Shown in pieces: positions 1 to 11,017 of a stretch of DNA of 64,000 nt; position 1 is the first letter of the stretch, and each line of letters begins with the position of its first letter. The notes below the pieces were generated by a model. That model saw nothing but the letters and a program-made list of their open reading frames with translations, did not search any database and was not told the DNA's origin. Source of the DNA: an uncultured Pelagibacteraceae bacterium (GTDB taxonomy: Bacteria; Pseudomonadota; Alphaproteobacteria; Pelagibacterales; Pelagibacteraceae); contig CACGGD010000001.1 of assembly GCA_902572605.1 (NCBI GenBank), positions 283,861-347,860 of the forward strand. The letters run 5' to 3'. Both the position numbers and the translations under genes were made by a program.

Positions 1-1063
1 CATCTTTAATTAAAATTTCAATATCTTTTTTGTTACTACTTAATATTATGTCAACTTTGGTTTTTGAAAATTTTATTGCGTTACCTATAAAATTTCTTAA
101 ACCGTAAATTATTTCTGGTGATCTTTGAAAAGAGATCTTATTCTTGTCATGCTCTGATTCTAGATTTATTTGTTTTGAGGAAGATTCTCTAAATGATGAA
201 ATTAACTCACTTAGTAAATCTTCTAATCTAGTTTTAGAGAAAAATTCATCATCTTTGATTTGTTTTTTTGAAATCTTCTTTAATATTTCTCCACATCTTT
301 TAGTTTGGCTGATCAACAAATCTATATCTTTAGAATGTTCATTCTTTTGTCCTAATTCTTTTTTAAGCTCTGAGGCAACTACGCTTATAGTTGCTAAAGG
401 TGTACCTAAAGAATGAGCAGCTGCTGCAGCTTGACCACCAAGAGATTCTAATTCGTATTCTTTAGCTATCACCTGTTGTACTTTATTGACCGCGTCAGAC
501 CTTCTTTTGCTTTCACCAGAAAACCTAATTCCAAAATAACTTAAAAATACTAAACCAACGATAATTGATAAAAAATATCCAGTTAAATATAGTTTTGGAA
601 ATGTAATGGAATGATCATGTATACCTGGCAAAGGATAATGAAAGATTGTTAATAAAAATAAAAATAAAATAGTTAAAATTCCTAATATAATAGTTGTTCC
701 CATGCTTAACAAAGTTGAAGAAACAATAGTTGGAATAATCATTAAAATTGAAAAAGGATTTGAAATTCCGCCTGTCAAATACAAAAGAGCTGTCAATTGA
801 ACCAAATCATAAATTAAAAATATACTTGCATTAAAGTCTTTTAAAGTAATTGACCTAATCCTAAACTGTAAGTATGAGTTTGATATAAAGCCCAAAAATA
901 AGATGCCAAAGGCAATTATTATTGGAAAATCCAACTTTAAATAAAAATAAACGAGATTTATTGCAGTAAATTGCCCAATTATTGCTATCCACCTTAAAAT
1001 TACAAGAGTTTTTCTATCTAAATTGAGATTTTCTCTCAGTCTAAAGAGAGTAGAAAAATTCAT
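1..1063 (-). CDS. regB: RegB/PrrB-type redox sensor histidine kinase (3' end outside window)
   Basis: This is the N-terminal 354 residues of a membrane sensor kinase; the rest of its ATPase domain lies beyond the left edge. Several hydrophobic membrane segments fill roughly residues 20-180. They contain GGISNPF at about 98-104, which matches the GGxxNPF ubiquinone-binding signature of RegB/PrrB. The phosphoacceptor box (AAAAHSLGTPLATI, His217) and a cysteine in QTKRCGEIL (Cys257) match the H-box and redox-active cysteine of that family. An N-box (RNFIGNAIKFSK) is visible before the edge. RegB normally phosphorylates RegA and controls respiration and redox balance; no regA is in the window. 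It starts 7 bases after the gyrB stop and is probably co-transcribed with it. The family call is secure; the signal it senses here is inferred. Confidence 0.9.
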   Translation of the reverse strand, partial: MNFSTLFRLRENLNLDRKTLVILRWIAIIGQFTAINLVYFYLKLDFPIIIAFGILFLGFISNSYLQFRIRSITLKDFNASIFLIYDLVQLTALLYLTGGISNPFSILMIIPTIVSSTLLSMGTTIILGILTILFLFLLTIFHYPLPGIHDHSITFPKLYLTGYFLSIIVGLVFLSYFGIRFSGESKRRSDAVNKVQQVIAKEYELESLGGQAAAAAHSLGTPLATISVVASELKKELGQKNEHSKDIDLLISQTKRCGEILKKISKKQIKDDEFFSKTRLEDLLSELISSFRESSSKQINLESEHDKNKISFQRSPEIIYGLRNFIGNAIKFSKTKVDIILSSNKKDIEILIKD

Positions 1064-1070
1064 TTTATCT

Positions 1071-3131
<2,061 letters not shown>

Positions 3132-3257
3132 TTAGATGATTATTTATAACATTTTTTTAAGTTAATAGAAAACGACTCACGAGCTGTATTGCTTAAAATG
3201 ATTGTCTATCAATGCTTTTAGCCTAAAATAAAAAATATTTTGTAAATCTAAAAAAAA

Positions 3258-4373
3258 TTAGATTTTCATAGGCATTATTACGTAATAACTATTTTTATCG
3301 GAAGCATCTACAATCAATACCGGTGAAACAGAGTCTTTAAAATTCATTTTTAGATTTTTATCCTCAATTTCAGAAGCAATATCAATTAAATATTTTGAAT
3401 TAAAACTTATATTAAGATTATCAGAATTAAAATTTGCTTTGATTTTCTCATTTCCTTCACCAGAACTTGCACTATTAACGGAAAGTTGAACACTTTCTTT
3501 ATTAATGACCAATTTTACTCCTTCTTTTCTATCCAAAGAAACACTTGCTACTCTCTCTATAGAGTTAATAAAATCTTTAGAGGGCACTGTTAAAGATTTT
3601 TCATTATTTGTAGGCACAACTTTTTTGTAATCAGGAAATTTTCCATCGATAACTTTGGAAATTAGTTTCATATTTCCTAAAGTAAATTTAACTTTATTTT
3701 CACTAGTTTGCATATAAAGCTTTTCATTAGACTCCGATAATAAAGAACAAAGCTGAAAAACCGTTTTCCTAGGTAATATTAAAGATGAAAAATTATCTGC
3801 ATTTTCAATCTCTAGACTGCTTGAAGATAACCTATGACTATCCGTAGCTACTCCAGTTAAAAAATTTCTTCCATGTCCTTCGGTTAGATGTAAAAAAATA
3901 CCATTTAAGTAATGTCTCGTATCATCATTTGAAATAGCAATTTTAGTTTTATTTAAAAGTCTTAAAAATCTACTATTATTTAGTAGAATTTCTTGTCCTT
4001 CAAATTCATCAGCAAATGTAGGAAAGTTATCCGTAGGTAAACAAAGAAGATTAAAGTCAGAATTGTCACTTTTTAAACTCAATTTATTTTCAGATTTAAG
4101 ATCAAAATTTATATCAGAGTCTGAAGATATTTTTCTCAAAATATCATATAGAATAGCTGCTGAAGTTGTGGTGCTTCCTTCAGTCAGAATTTTGACATCA
4201 TTTATTTCATCATAAAAAACTATATCTAAATCTGTAGCTACTATAGATAATTTATTATCTTTTAGCTGCAAAAGAACGTTAGAAAGAATAGGAAGGGTGT
4301 TTTTTTTTTCAACTATGCCCTGAACAAAATTTAAAGATTTAAGTAGAATGTCTCTTTTAACAATAAACTGCAT
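3258..4373 (-). CDS. dnaN: DNA polymerase III beta subunit (sliding clamp)
   Basis: Ring-shaped clamp that tethers the replicative polymerase to DNA. The 371-residue length and three-domain layout fit DnaN. It begins MQFIVKRDILLKSLNFVQGIVEKKNTLPIL-like and ends with the characteristic YYVIMPMKI. The central stretch LFLRLLNKTKIAISNDDTRHYLNGIFL-like matches domain 2 of beta clamps. It lies 8 bases downstream of dnaA on the same strand, the classical dnaA-dnaN pair, and is probably expressed from the dnaA promoter. It starts at an ATG just after the dnaA stop. Confidence 0.96.
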   Translation of the reverse strand: MQFIVKRDILLKSLNFVQGIVEKKNTLPILSNVLLQLKDNKLSIVATDLDIVFYDEINDVKILTEGSTTTSAAILYDILRKISSDSDINFDLKSENKLSLKSDNSDFNLLCLPTDNFPTFADEFEGQEILLNNSRFLRLLNKTKIAISNDDTRHYLNGIFLHLTEGHGRNFLTGVATDSHRLSSSSLEIENADNFSSLILPRKTVFQLCSLLSESNEKLYMQTSENKVKFTLGNMKLISKVIDGKFPDYKKVVPTNNEKSLTVPSKDFINSIERVASVSLDRKEGVKLVINKESVQLSVNSASSGEGNEKIKANFNSDNLNISFNSKYLIDIASEIEDKNLKMNFKDSVSPVLIVDASDKNSYYVIMPMKI

Positions 4374-4381
4374 TTTTATTA

Positions 4382-5773
4382 CTATTCTTGTAAAAGATTT
4401 TTAATTTGATTTATATTTTTCTTCATTTCATCATCTTGCTCAGATAATCTCGTTATAGTTTTTACCGCATGTATTACTGTTGTGTGATCTCTATTTGCAA
4501 ATCTTCTTCCAATTTCTGGAAGAGATCTAGTAGTCATTTTTTTTGCTAAATACATTGCAAGCTGTCTGGGTCTAGCCAAAGGCCTTGAACGCCTTTGAGA
4601 GAGCATATCGTTTAAAGAAATGTTAAAATAGTTTGATACTACATTCTGTATTTTGTCTACTGTTATAACTCTGATTTGACTAAATAGATCTTTCAATATG
4701 TTTTTACAGTCATTTATTGTTAAATCCTTATTATGGACTCTACTGAATGCTACTACTCGATTTAAAATACCAATAAGTTCTCTAATACTTGTCTTGCTTT
4801 CATTTGCTATATAATTAATTACATCCTCGCTCAAATTAATGCTTTCTTTAAATTGACTTTGCATTTCTATAATCTTTTTCTTTATAATTTTAATTTTTAA
4901 TTCTAAGTCTGGAGTGTCAATATCAACTACCAATCCGCCAGCTAACCTTGATTTAATTCTTTCTTGTACTCTATCTAATTTCATAGGAGTTCTGTCTGCA
5001 GATATAATTATTTGAGAACCTTTATCTACTAAGCTATTAAAAGTATGAAAAAATTCTTCCTGAAGACTTTCTTTACCTCTTATGAATTGAATATCATCTA
5101 TAATAAAAACTGACGATTTCCTAAAAAAATCTTTAAAATTGACCATATCATTTTTTTTAATAGATTTAATAAAATGATACATAAAACGCTCTGCTGAAAT
5201 AAACATAACATTATTTTCAGATTGAAGCTCTAAACCAATAGCGTTAAGCAAGTGTGTTTTTCCTAAGCCTACTCCTCCACAAATATATAGTGGATTATAC
5301 CTTGATATATGTTCACATATTTTTTTGGAGTAAGATAAGGCTATGTCATTACTTTTACCTTGAACAAAATTTTCAAAATTTAAATTTGGATTAAGTCTAT
5401 TGTAATTTAAGATAGAATCTTTTATTGCGGTTACTTTATTAATTTCTTCTGTTTTGACGATTAAATCCGACTTATCTTTATTATCTTCTATAATTTTAAA
5501 CTCAATTCTATTTAAACTAAGTTTAAAACTTTTTACTTGCTCTAAAATCTTATCTAAATATCTAGAAACTATCCAATCTCTAAAAAATCTTGTTGGAACA
5601 CTAAGAATTAAATAATCGTTATATTCTTTGACTAGAGAAATCTTTTGAAGCCAACTTGTATAAATTTCATTACCAAATGTTTTTTTAAAAGCAGCTTGAA
5701 TTTCAATCCAATCTAACGTTCTTTCTTCTTCAGAAATATAAACGCTCTGTTTTTTTATATTATTTTTATCCAT
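4382..5773 (-). CDS. dnaA: Chromosomal replication initiator protein DnaA
   Basis: AAA+ initiator that binds DnaA boxes and opens the origin. The N-terminal domain (about 20-100) carries TWLQ-like helices. The AAA+ domain has the Walker A motif GGVGLGKTHLL near residue 166 and Walker B FIIDDIQFI. The C-terminal helix-turn-helix holds the DnaA signature with GRRFANRDHTTVIHAVKTI. Length (463 residues) is normal. rpsT lies upstream on the same strand and dnaN follows 8 bases downstream. The 226-base upstream spacer (5774-5999) should hold its promoter and could hold origin elements, but no good DnaA box was found there. Confidence 0.97.
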   Translation of the reverse strand: MDKNNIKKQSVYISEEERTLDWIEIQAAFKKTFGNEIYTSWLQKISLVKEYNDYLILSVPTRFFRDWIVSRYLDKILEQVKSFKLSLNRIEFKIIEDNKDKSDLIVKTEEINKVTAIKDSILNYNRLNPNLNFENFVQGKSNDIALSYSKKICEHISRYNPLYICGGVGLGKTHLLNAIGLELQSENNVMFISAERFMYHFIKSIKKNDMVNFKDFFRKSSVFIIDDIQFIRGKESLQEEFFHTFNSLVDKGSQIIISADRTPMKLDRVQERIKSRLAGGLVVDIDTPDLELKIKIIKKKIIEMQSQFKESINLSEDVINYIANESKTSIRELIGILNRVVAFSRVHNKDLTINDCKNILKDLFSQIRVITVDKIQNVVSNYFNISLNDMLSQRRSRPLARPRQLAMYLAKKMTTRSLPEIGRRFANRDHTTVIHAVKTITRLSEQDDEMKKNINQIKNLLQE

Positions 5774-5999
5774 GTAATTATTTTCTTGAAAAGAATCCTT
5801 TTAACGCTGTTTTTAAAAATTATGCAAGTATCTGCAGGTTGTAATTAAAAATAAACTTAACTCGGTTGTAGTATTAACGCATTGATAGAAAAAAAAAATT
5901 AATAAAAATTACAACTCAAGAAAGAAACTATATTTAGTTTTGTAAAACTAAATGTTCAGTAATTTATAAACTATCAACTTAAAATTGTTTATTCTTCGA
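5774..5999. other. dnaA-rpsT spacer: palindromes, no gene, unproven origin candidate
   Basis: This very AT-rich stretch has no convincing ORF. It contains an inverted pair GTTGTAATT (5838-5846) and AATTACAAC (5907-5915), a related GGTTGTAG at about 5864, and a 22-base palindrome at 5932-5953. No TTATNCACA box is evident. Its position directly upstream of dnaA makes it a dnaA regulatory region and a possible, unproven, replication-origin site. Confidence 0.35.
5932..5953. repeat. 22-bp perfect palindrome between rpsT and dnaA
   Basis: Arms ATTTAGTTTT and AAAACTAAAT are perfectly complementary around a central GT. The stem is AT-only except for one pair and is not followed by a T-run on either strand, so it is a poor intrinsic terminator. 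It could be a protein-binding site near dnaA or a weak 3' stabilising hairpin of the rpsT transcript. Confidence 0.6.
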
Positions 6000-6251
6000 T
6001 TATATTTTTTTAGAAATTCTTGAGATCTTTCTTGCGGCAGTTCTTTTGCTTACAACACCAGATTTAGCAACCTGCATTAGAATTGACTGAAATTTTGCAA
6101 ATTGTTTTTTTGCTTTTTCCTTGTCTTTGGATTTAATCAATAGATCCATTTGTTTAATGGCATTTTTATATTTGCTTTTTCTTATTCTATTAATTTGAGT
6201 CTGCTTTTTAACCCTTCTTACCCTTCTAATTGCTGATTTTGTATTTGGCAT
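6000..6251 (-). CDS. rpsT: 30S ribosomal protein S20
   Basis: Small basic protein (83 residues) of the 30S subunit, bound to 16S rRNA. It begins MPNTKSAIRRVRR, is lysine- and arginine-rich, and ends with the conserved KSGVVSKRTAARKISRISKK pattern of S20. It lies upstream of dnaA on the same strand, the arrangement commonly seen in alphaproteobacteria. It is divergent from ubiE across an 85-base spacer. Confidence 0.97.
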   Translation of the reverse strand: MPNTKSAIRRVRRVKKQTQINRIRKSKYKNAIKQMDLLIKSKDKEKAKKQFAKFQSILMQVAKSGVVSKRTAARKISRISKKI

Positions 6252-6324
6252 ATTTTTTAAACTGTATATATGTCGCTATTAATAGGGTCAACTTTATTAT
6301 TTTCAACTTCAGGTATTTCTGGCA

Positions 6325-6330
6325 TATAAT
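6325..6330 (+). promoter_or_regulatory. Candidate -10 box giving a leaderless ubiE mRNA
   Basis: A perfect TATAAT ends 6 bases before the ubiE ATG at 6337. Transcription normally starts 7 bases after the end of the hexamer, which would be exactly the A of the start codon. No Shine-Dalgarno sequence precedes the ATG. The -35 region is weak. The hexamer is seen; leaderless initiation is inferred. Confidence 0.5.
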
Positions 6331-6336
6331 TTATTT

Positions 6337-7041
6337 ATGAAAAGTAGTATTCAGAACAAATCAAAACTAGTCAATTCCGTATTCTCAAGAGTTTACAAAA
6401 AATATGACTTGATGAATGATATAATGTCTTTTGGAATTCACCGTATTTGGAAAAATAAATTAATTGAGTGGATGAATCCTCAATTAGATGAAAACCTCAT
6501 TGATGTTGCGTCAGGCACAGGTGATGTCGCAAGACTGTTTTCAAAAAAAAATGAAAATACTGCTAGAATTTCCTGTGTTGAACCAAATGATGAAATGTTC
6601 CGTATTGGAAAATTAAACCTAGAAAAATTTAAAAATATAAAATGGTATAAAGCTGATGCGGAAAAGTTACCCTTTAAAAATGATACATATAATTTTTACA
6701 CCATAAGTTATGGATTAAGAAATGTTTCAGATATAAATTTATCTTTAAAAGAAGCATATAGAGTTTTAAAGCCAGGAGGTCGATTCATGTGTCTTGAATT
6801 TTCTAAAGTAGATAACGAAATAATTAATCTTTTTTATCAACAATATTCAAAAATTATACCTTTTATTGGAAAGTATATTATTGGGTCATCTAAACCCTAT
6901 GATTATTTAATTAAAAGTATTAATGAATTCTATAAACAAAATGAATTAGTTGATTTAATGAAAAAAAATGGATTTTCTAAAATAGAATATAGAAATCTTT
7001 CAAATGGTATTTCTGCTATACATTCTGGATGGAAAATCTAA
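6337..7041 (+). CDS. ubiE: Ubiquinone/menaquinone biosynthesis C-methyltransferase
   Basis: SAM-dependent methyltransferase acting in ubiquinone synthesis. Diagnostic features are VFSRVYKKYDLMNDIMSFG near the N-terminus, the SAM-binding glycine motif DVASGTGDVA at about 57-66, and the C-terminal HSGWKI-like ending typical of UbiE. Length (234 residues) is normal. The ubiB start codon abuts its stop (TAAATG), so the two are a translationally coupled pair. It is the first gene of a plus-strand run ubiE-ubiB-coaBC-dut common in alphaproteobacteria, although mutM, often upstream, is absent here. Confidence 0.95.
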   Translation: MKSSIQNKSKLVNSVFSRVYKKYDLMNDIMSFGIHRIWKNKLIEWMNPQLDENLIDVASGTGDVARLFSKKNENTARISCVEPNDEMFRIGKLNLEKFKNIKWYKADAEKLPFKNDTYNFYTISYGLRNVSDINLSLKEAYRVLKPGGRFMCLEFSKVDNEIINLFYQQYSKIIPFIGKYIIGSSKPYDYLIKSINEFYKQNELVDLMKKNGFSKIEYRNLSNGISAIHSGWKI

Positions 7042-8607
7042 ATGTTTAAAAGAGTTTTTCAATTAATTAAAATTGCAAGAAAATTATCTACATCTGGTGC
7101 TATAGATACAATTAATCAGATATATAATTTACCTTTAGCAATTATTCTTTTCTTTAATCTTATCTCAATTGGATCACAAAAAAAAATATTAAATAATCAA
7201 AAACAGCCTGGAGAAAAACTTTGTTTAGCCCTAGAAGGAATGGGTACTACTTTCATTAAACTCGGTCAGTTTCTTGCGACAAGACCAGACATTATTGGTG
7301 AAGAGCTGGCAAAAAATTTAGAAAAGTTGCAAGATAAACTACCTGCGTTTGATACAAGTGAAGCAAAAAAAATAATAAATAAAGAAATTGGAGATAAGCA
7401 GTTTAAAAATATATTGGAACTTAGCGAACCTATCGCAGCTGCTTCTATTGCTCAAGTACATATAGCAAAGATCAAAAATGAAAATGAAAATAAACAAGTT
7501 GCAGTTAAAATTTTAAGACCAAATATAGAAAAATTATTTAATGAAGAATTAGATGCTTTGATGTTATTTGCTTATATAGTTGAAAATTTATTTTCAAAGG
7601 CAAAAAGGCTTAAGCTAGTTGAGATAGTTTATTTATTACGTGAAATCACAAATATTGAAATGGACTTACGATTTGAAGCTGCTGCTGCAAATGAATTATA
7701 TGAAAATACAAAAAATGATAAAGGTTTTAATGTCCCCAAAATTTACTGGAATTATACAACTAAAAAAGTCCTTACATTAGACAAGGTAGAAGGAATATCT
7801 ATTCGGGAGCATGAAAAGCTTAAAAAGTTAGGAATTGATTTAAAAAATTTAGCTGAAAATCTTATACAGCACTTTTTAAAACAAGCTGTAAGAGATGGAT
7901 TTTTTCATGGGGATATGCATCAAGGAAATTTATTTGTGGATGAACAAGGAAATATTATACCTGTAGATTTTGGTATTATGGGGAGATTAGATAAAAACAA
8001 CAGAAAGTTTTTAGCAGAAATTTTGTACGGCTTTATTCAAAGAGACTACGTTAAAGTAGCAGAAGTACATTTTCAAGCAGGTCTTGTTCCAGAAGATGCT
8101 TCCAAAGAAGAATTTGCCCAAGCATTAAGATCAGTTGGAGAACCTATCTTTGGTCAATCAATTAAAGATATTTCTGGAGGAAATTTATTAGCTCAGCTTT
8201 TTGAAATCACAGAAAAATTTAATATGCCTACACAAACACCTTTGCTAATCTTGCAAAAAACCATGGTAGTTGTTGAAGGTGTTGCGAGAAAATTGTATCC
8301 AGAAACTAATATCTGGGAAGTTTCTAGACCTGTTTTAGAAGATTGGTTAAAAAATATTAAAAGTCCAAAGTCTACCTTAGATATGGCTATGAATACCTCT
8401 GCGGAGATAATAAAAAGAATACCAGATTTTCCAGATTTAATGGATAAAGCCAATTATGCTCTTCAATTAATGACAGAAGGAAAACTAAATTTAGGGTTAA
8501 GAAATAACAAAAATCTAGAGATAGAACAAATGAAGTTAAAGAATCTCAGAAACAATTTAATAATTGGTTTTTTTGGTATTGTAATTTTTGGTCTATTAGT
8601 ATTTTAA
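7042..8607 (+). CDS. ubiB: UbiB/ADCK-family ubiquinone biosynthesis ATPase
   Basis: Atypical protein-kinase-like ATPase needed for ubiquinone synthesis; it does not act as a classical protein kinase. The family-specific KxGQ motif appears in FIKLGQFLATRPD (about residues 72-84), the alanine-rich nucleotide loop in AAASIAQVH, and the catalytic and metal-binding motifs in HGDMHQGNLFV and PVDFGIMGRL. The C-terminal hydrophobic stretch (about 500-521) is the expected membrane anchor. It starts immediately after the ubiE stop codon. Confidence 0.95.
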   Translation: MFKRVFQLIKIARKLSTSGAIDTINQIYNLPLAIILFFNLISIGSQKKILNNQKQPGEKLCLALEGMGTTFIKLGQFLATRPDIIGEELAKNLEKLQDKLPAFDTSEAKKIINKEIGDKQFKNILELSEPIAAASIAQVHIAKIKNENENKQVAVKILRPNIEKLFNEELDALMLFAYIVENLFSKAKRLKLVEIVYLLREITNIEMDLRFEAAAANELYENTKNDKGFNVPKIYWNYTTKKVLTLDKVEGISIREHEKLKKLGIDLKNLAENLIQHFLKQAVRDGFFHGDMHQGNLFVDEQGNIIPVDFGIMGRLDKNNRKFLAEILYGFIQRDYVKVAEVHFQAGLVPEDASKEEFAQALRSVGEPIFGQSIKDISGGNLLAQLFEITEKFNMPTQTPLLILQKTMVVVEGVARKLYPETNIWEVSRPVLEDWLKNIKSPKSTLDMAMNTSAEIIKRIPDFPDLMDKANYALQLMTEGKLNLGLRNNKNLEIEQMKLKNLRNNLIIGFFGIVIFGLLVF

Positions 8608-8614
8608 TTACATA

Positions 8615-9844
8615 ATGTCATTAAAAAATAAAAAAATTTTAATAGTAGTTGGAGGTGGTATATCTGCTTACAAATCTCTTGATCTTATACGACTATTAAA
8701 AAAAAATAATGTTGATGTAAAAACTATTTTAACTAAAAGTGGTAAAGAATTTGTTACTCCTCTTTCAATTACGACATTGACAAAAAATAGAACCTTCGAA
8801 GATATTTTTGATAAAAATGGAGAAGCTGAAATAGATCATATAGCTTTATCTAGATGGGCAGACTTAATTATTGTTTTACCCACTACAGCAAACTTTATGA
8901 CAAAGTTGAGCATAGGTAAGGCAGAGGATTTAGCTACAACGGTATTGCTAGCCTCGAATAAAGATATTCTTTTAGTACCGGCTATGAATGTCAGAATGTG
9001 GCTTCATAAAGCTACGCAAAGAAACATAAAAACTTTACAAGATTTTGGTTATCATTTTATTGGCCCAGAAAAAGGAGAAATGGCTTGTGGTGAGTATGGA
9101 GAGGGAAAGATGTCAAGTCCAAGACAAATTTACACTTACTTAAAAAATTATTTTGATAATAAGAACCTGGTTAAAAACAAAAATTTTAAAGCTTTAGTTA
9201 CCTCAGGTCCAACTAGAGAATATTTGGATCCTATAAGATATATTTCAAATGAATCGAGTGGAAAACAAGGATATGAAATCGCTTTAGCATTAAAAAGACT
9301 GGGTATAAAAACAAAGCTAATCACTGGACCATCTAATCTTGTTTTTTCTAAAGATTTGATAATTAAAAAAATAATTTCTGCTAAAGAAATGCTGAGCGAA
9401 GTAAAAAAATCTCTACCTGTTGACATAGCTGTTTGTGCAGCTGCGGTCTCTGACTTTAAGCCAATTAATAAAAGTAAAAACAAAATTAAAAAAAATTATA
9501 CTAATATTGACAACTTAAGTTTAGAGAAAAATCCTGACATTTTAGATTATTTAAGTAAAAATAATAAATATAGACCTAAAATAGTAATTGGGTTTTCTGC
9601 TGAAACTGAAAATGTTATTAAAAATTCGAAAATAAAAATTAAGGAGAAATACTGTGACTTAATTGTTGCAAATGATGTTTCCAAAAAAGATACAGGATTA
9701 AATTCCGAGTATAATAAAGTCTCAATAATTGATAAAAAAGGTAAAATTAAATCAATTCCGAAAAATAAAAAAAGTTATATTGCTAATACAATTGCTAAAA
9801 TTATATTAGATAAACTTTTGATAAATGATAAAAATATTAATTAA
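8615..9844 (+). CDS. coaBC: Bifunctional phosphopantothenoylcysteine decarboxylase/synthetase
   Basis: Catalyses two consecutive steps of coenzyme A synthesis: ligation of cysteine to 4'-phosphopantothenate (CoaB) and flavin-dependent decarboxylation (CoaC). The N-terminal CoaC half shows GGGISAYKSLDL, the LPTTANFMTKL and PAMNVRMW motifs and ACGEYGEGKM around the active cysteine. The C-terminal CoaB half shows TSGPTREYLDPIRYISN and EKNPDIL. Length (409 residues) is normal. Its 3' end overlaps dut by 20 bases in another frame, so the two are likely coupled. Confidence 0.95.
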   Translation: MSLKNKKILIVVGGGISAYKSLDLIRLLKKNNVDVKTILTKSGKEFVTPLSITTLTKNRTFEDIFDKNGEAEIDHIALSRWADLIIVLPTTANFMTKLSIGKAEDLATTVLLASNKDILLVPAMNVRMWLHKATQRNIKTLQDFGYHFIGPEKGEMACGEYGEGKMSSPRQIYTYLKNYFDNKNLVKNKNFKALVTSGPTREYLDPIRYISNESSGKQGYEIALALKRLGIKTKLITGPSNLVFSKDLIIKKIISAKEMLSEVKKSLPVDIAVCAAAVSDFKPINKSKNKIKKNYTNIDNLSLEKNPDILDYLSKNNKYRPKIVIGFSAETENVIKNSKIKIKEKYCDLIVANDVSKKDTGLNSEYNKVSIIDKKGKIKSIPKNKKSYIANTIAKIILDKLLINDKNIN

Positions 9845-10265
9845 GAGACTGTCCAAAGAAGTTTCTTTACCCAAATATGAAACAAGCGGATCTTCAGGTA
9901 TGGACCTAGCGGCAAATATTAATAGCAAAGTTAATATTGATCCTGGTAAAACTGCAGTTATTCCTACAGGTTTGGCAGTATCTATCCCAAAAGGATACGA
10001 GGTGCAAATAAGACCAAGATCTGGATTAGCAGCTAAAAAAAAGATAACTGTTCTTAATACTCCAGGAACAATTGATGCAGATTATAGAGGAGAAATTAAA
10101 GTAATATTAATCAATCTTAGCAAAGACTCTTTTGAAGTTGAAAAAGGACTTCGTATTGCTCAGATGGTTGTGTGCCCAATAGTTCAAGCTCAGCTGAAAG
10201 AGGTAGATGATTTGAAACAAACAGAGCGAGGTGAAGGCGGATTTGGATCGACTGGTACTAAATAA
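9825..10265 (+). CDS. dut: Deoxyuridine 5'-triphosphate nucleotidohydrolase (dUTPase)
   Basis: Hydrolyses dUTP to dUMP and pyrophosphate, keeping uracil out of DNA and feeding dTMP synthesis. All five motifs of the trimeric family are present: SGMDLAAN, PTGLAVSIP, RPRSGLAAKKKITVLNTPG with the catalytic aspartate in GTIDADYRGE, RIAQMVV, and the C-terminal RGEGGFGSTG. Length (146 residues) is normal. It follows coaBC with a 20-base overlap. Confidence 0.97.
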   Translation: MIKILIKRLSKEVSLPKYETSGSSGMDLAANINSKVNIDPGKTAVIPTGLAVSIPKGYEVQIRPRSGLAAKKKITVLNTPGTIDADYRGEIKVILINLSKDSFEVEKGLRIAQMVVCPIVQAQLKEVDDLKQTERGEGGFGSTGTK

Positions 10266-10273
10266 TTCTAAAA

Positions 10274-11017
10274 ATGAAAATTAACTTGAATCAATTTAAG
10301 AGATTTGAAAAACAAATAGTCTTAAAAAAGATTGGTTTAGCAGGACAAAAGAAAATATTTTCGGCAAACGTTATGATTGTTGGCCTAGGAGGATTAGGAT
10401 GTCCTTTACTTACTTATTTGGCATCTTCTGGGGTTGGTAAAATTGGTATTGTAGATTTTGATAAAGTTGAGATCTCAAATTTAAATAGACAAACATTATT
10501 TAATTCTACTGACATAGGTAAATTTAAAGTTAATCAGGCAAAAAAGGTAATCAGTAAACTAAATAAAAATATAAAAATTATTTCTTTTAAAAAAAAAATA
10601 ACATCTATAAATATAAGTAAAATTTTAAATAAATTTGATATCATATGTGATGGTACAGATAATTATAAAACTAGATATTTAATTAATGATTATTGTGTTA
10701 AAAATAAAAAAATATTAATTTCATCTGCTATAACTAAATTCGATGGCCAACTAATGAAATTTGATTTCAAAAAAAAAGGACCCTGCTATAGATGTTTTAT
10801 GCCAAGTCCACCTGATAATGAAAATAATTGTCAAATTGAGGGAATTTTTTCACCGGTAGCAGGAATTATGGGCACACTACAAGCGAATGAAGTATTAAAA
10901 TGTATTTTAAATACAAATAGTAACCAGACTAGCAACATGCTTATATTTAATTCTTTAAAAACTGAATTTAGAAAATCTAAAATTTCCATTAACCCAAAAT
11001 GTATTAATAAATGCTAA
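10274..11017 (+). CDS. MoeB/ThiF/HesA-family sulfur-carrier adenylyltransferase
   Basis: E1-like enzyme that adenylates the C-terminal glycine of a ubiquitin-like sulfur carrier (MoaD or ThiS). Visible motifs are the nucleotide loop GLGGLGCPLLTY (about residues 37-48), FDKVEISNLNRQ with the arginine finger, DGTDNYKTRYLIND, and CYRC plus a C-terminal KCINKC as zinc ligands. ENNCQIEGIFSPVAGIMG holds the conserved cysteine region. At 247 residues it lacks the rhodanese domain found in longer homologues. It cannot be assigned to molybdopterin or thiamine synthesis from sequence alone. It overlaps the next gene by 7 bases. Confidence 0.88.
   Translation: MKINLNQFKRFEKQIVLKKIGLAGQKKIFSANVMIVGLGGLGCPLLTYLASSGVGKIGIVDFDKVEISNLNRQTLFNSTDIGKFKVNQAKKVISKLNKNIKIISFKKKITSINISKILNKFDIICDGTDNYKTRYLINDYCVKNKKILISSAITKFDGQLMKFDFKKKGPCYRCFMPSPPDNENNCQIEGIFSPVAGIMGTLQANEVLKCILNTNSNQTSNMLIFNSLKTEFRKSKISINPKCINKC

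Noticed and set aside
5774-5999. Origin of replication defined by DnaA boxes
   Set aside because: No TTATNCACA-like box was found in the spacer; only palindromes and AT richness, which are not enough in this genome.
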